This document shows, in pieces, positions 63,160-64,000 of a stretch of DNA of 64,000 nucleotides. A program made the translations under genes and the position numbers. The notes below the pieces were generated by a model. The model saw nothing but the letters and a program-made list of their open reading frames with translations. It did not search any database and was not told the DNA's origin. The DNA lies in NCBI RefSeq assembly GCF_050296195.1, contig NZ_JBNKRB010000067.1. One strand, written 5' to 3'. This DNA comes from Gynuella sp050296195 (GTDB lineage: Bacteria > Pseudomonadota > Gammaproteobacteria > Pseudomonadales > Natronospirillaceae). The first letter of the stretch is position 1, and each line of letters opens with the position of its first letter.

Positions 63160-63812
63160 TGTTAAAGAGTCCATGGATTAAGGTATTTCTGCATTTAGCC
63201 TTACTGTTACCGCTGTTGGAAGAATGCTGGCAAATATGGTTGTTAATGAATGGTATGCCGAATCGCCTGGGGCCAGATCCGGGGAAGGTTATACTTGAAG
63301 ACTTGGCAACTGTTGCTATCTGGTTGTTACTACTGGGCTTGGCGATAACTCCTGCCAAGCAGATTTTTAAAATCAGCGATTTGATACGATTTAGGCGGAT
63401 GGTCGGTCTATATGCATTTACTTACGCACTTCTCCATCTGCTTTCTTATCTCGCTTTTATTTTAGGGTGGGATTTTCGGGCACTATGGGAAGATATTGTC
63501 AAACGCCCGTACATAATAGTTGGAACGTTATCGTTAGTGATCCTGGCGGCATTGGCGGCTACTTCCTTTAAAGCGGCAATGAAGTTTATGGGAAGGCGCT
63601 GGAAAAAACTGCACCAGATGGTCTATCTGGCTGTGCTACTGGCGATTCTTCATGAGTGGTGGCAGGCGAAAGAAGCTCTTAGTGAACCTCTGCTGCACTT
63701 GGTGATTGCTTCCCTCTTATTGGGATATCGGTTGTTTCATTTTTTAAACAAGGCATTTTCGGTCTCAAAAAACCAACAATCTTTTCGTCGCGCGGCTAGA
63801 AAAAACTCATAG
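63159..63812 (+). CDS. msrQ: Heme-binding membrane subunit MsrQ
   Basis: A 217-residue inner-membrane protein of the ferric-reductase-like family with about six hydrophobic segments. Histidines in helices (FTYALLHLLSYLAF and LHQMVYLAVLLAILHEWW) are candidate heme ligands. It passes electrons from the quinone pool to MsrP. Its ATG overlaps the msrP stop (TGATG), showing coupling. Confidence 0.93.
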   Translation: MLKSPWIKVFLHLALLLPLLEECWQIWLLMNGMPNRLGPDPGKVILEDLATVAIWLLLLGLAITPAKQIFKISDLIRFRRMVGLYAFTYALLHLLSYLAFILGWDFRALWEDIVKRPYIIVGTLSLVILAALAATSFKAAMKFMGRRWKKLHQMVYLAVLLAILHEWWQAKEALSEPLLHLVIASLLLGYRLFHFLNKAFSVSKNQQSFRRAARKNS

Positions 63813-63868
63813 CTGTACTATGGTTATGTGGCGTTTCATGAAATCTTCAGTTTTTCGAGAAAAAAGAA

Positions 63869-63896
63869 TTGACGGGGCGTAAAAAGAGTTTAGAAT
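63869..63896 (+). promoter_or_regulatory. Strong stable-RNA-type promoter reading off the right edge
   Basis: TTGACG (63869-63874), 16 bases, TAGAAT (63891-63896), then a GC-rich discriminator (GCGCCCC), with A/T-rich bases upstream resembling an UP element. This is the form of rRNA or tRNA operon promoters. The last bases of the window (AATCTTCAAAAAAAGGT) look like the upstream part of a second such promoter. The gene itself is outside the window. Confidence 0.65.
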
Positions 63897-64000
63897 TCGC
63901 GCCCCTTGTCACCGAGACGTCGCATAAAGACGGCTTGAAGATCAGTTGAGATTCGAAGGTAAGTGATTGAATTTCAACAAAAAATCTTCAAAAAAAAGGT

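Overview
The window is about 64 kb of chromosome from a Gram-negative gammaproteobacterium, most probably a marine relative of the pseudomonads (Oceanospirillales-like; this placement is inferred from gene content and order, not from a marker search). Four blocks follow gene orders known from Pseudomonas: ssrA-smpB-ratA-rnfH-bamE-fur with recN-grpE-dnaK-dnaJ; rpsT-murJ-ribF-ileS-fkpB-ispH; the minor pilin cluster fimU-pilV-pilW-pilX-pilY1-pilY2-pilE with fimT and pilRS; and bamD-rluD-pgeF-clpB. The right end holds pssA-msrP-msrQ. No phage, insertion sequence, CRISPR array or integron is visible.

Layout. 1-2.5 kb: a truncated VIT/vWA surface protein divergent from a TetR regulator, with two matching palindromes between them. 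2.85-3.83 kb: tmRNA and smpB. 3.9-9.0 kb: NSS transporter, ratA, rnfH, bamE, fur, a TlpA-like thioredoxin and a MATE exporter. 9.0-14.7 kb: SOS-controlled recN divergent from the heat-shock genes grpE, dnaK and dnaJ. 15.3-16.5 kb: a very acidic porin. 16.6-24.8 kb: LysR, rpsT, murJ, ribF, ileS, fkpB and ispH; lspA, usually between ileS and fkpB, is absent. 24.9-35.8 kb: type IV pilus minor pilins, the PilY1 adhesin, and the PilS/PilR two-component system. 35.9-42.8 kb: nadE, bamD, rluD, pgeF, clpB. 43-48 kb: a small FnIII-like lipoprotein, malic enzyme, and ilvIH preceded by what looks like a branched-chain amino acid leader peptide with mutually exclusive RNA hairpins. 48-56.8 kb: the least familiar part, with a lipoprotein/transglutaminase pair, lpd, a DUF1289 protein, a TSUP permease, a coiled-coil OmpA protein, a rhomboid protease and an unrecognised double-HTH protein. 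57-61.3 kb: class II ilvC, a patatin phospholipase and ilvY. 61.3-63.8 kb: pssA, msrP, msrQ. The window ends in a strong stable-RNA-type promoter reading off the right edge.

How the parts fit. Regulatory sites agree with gene function: a LexA box before recN, sigma-32-type promoters before grpE and clpB, a canonical promoter before rpsT, and strong terminators after ssrA, dnaJ, the porin, rpsT, ilvH and ilvC. The branched-chain amino acid genes form two units: ilvIH, probably controlled by its leader, and ilvC, probably activated by IlvY, with a patatin gene lying between regulator and target. Nothing here is clearly a new defence or mobile system. The best leads are the ilvI leader RNA, the missing lspA, the TetR/VIT-vWA pair, the transglutaminase-lipoprotein operon and the double-HTH protein.
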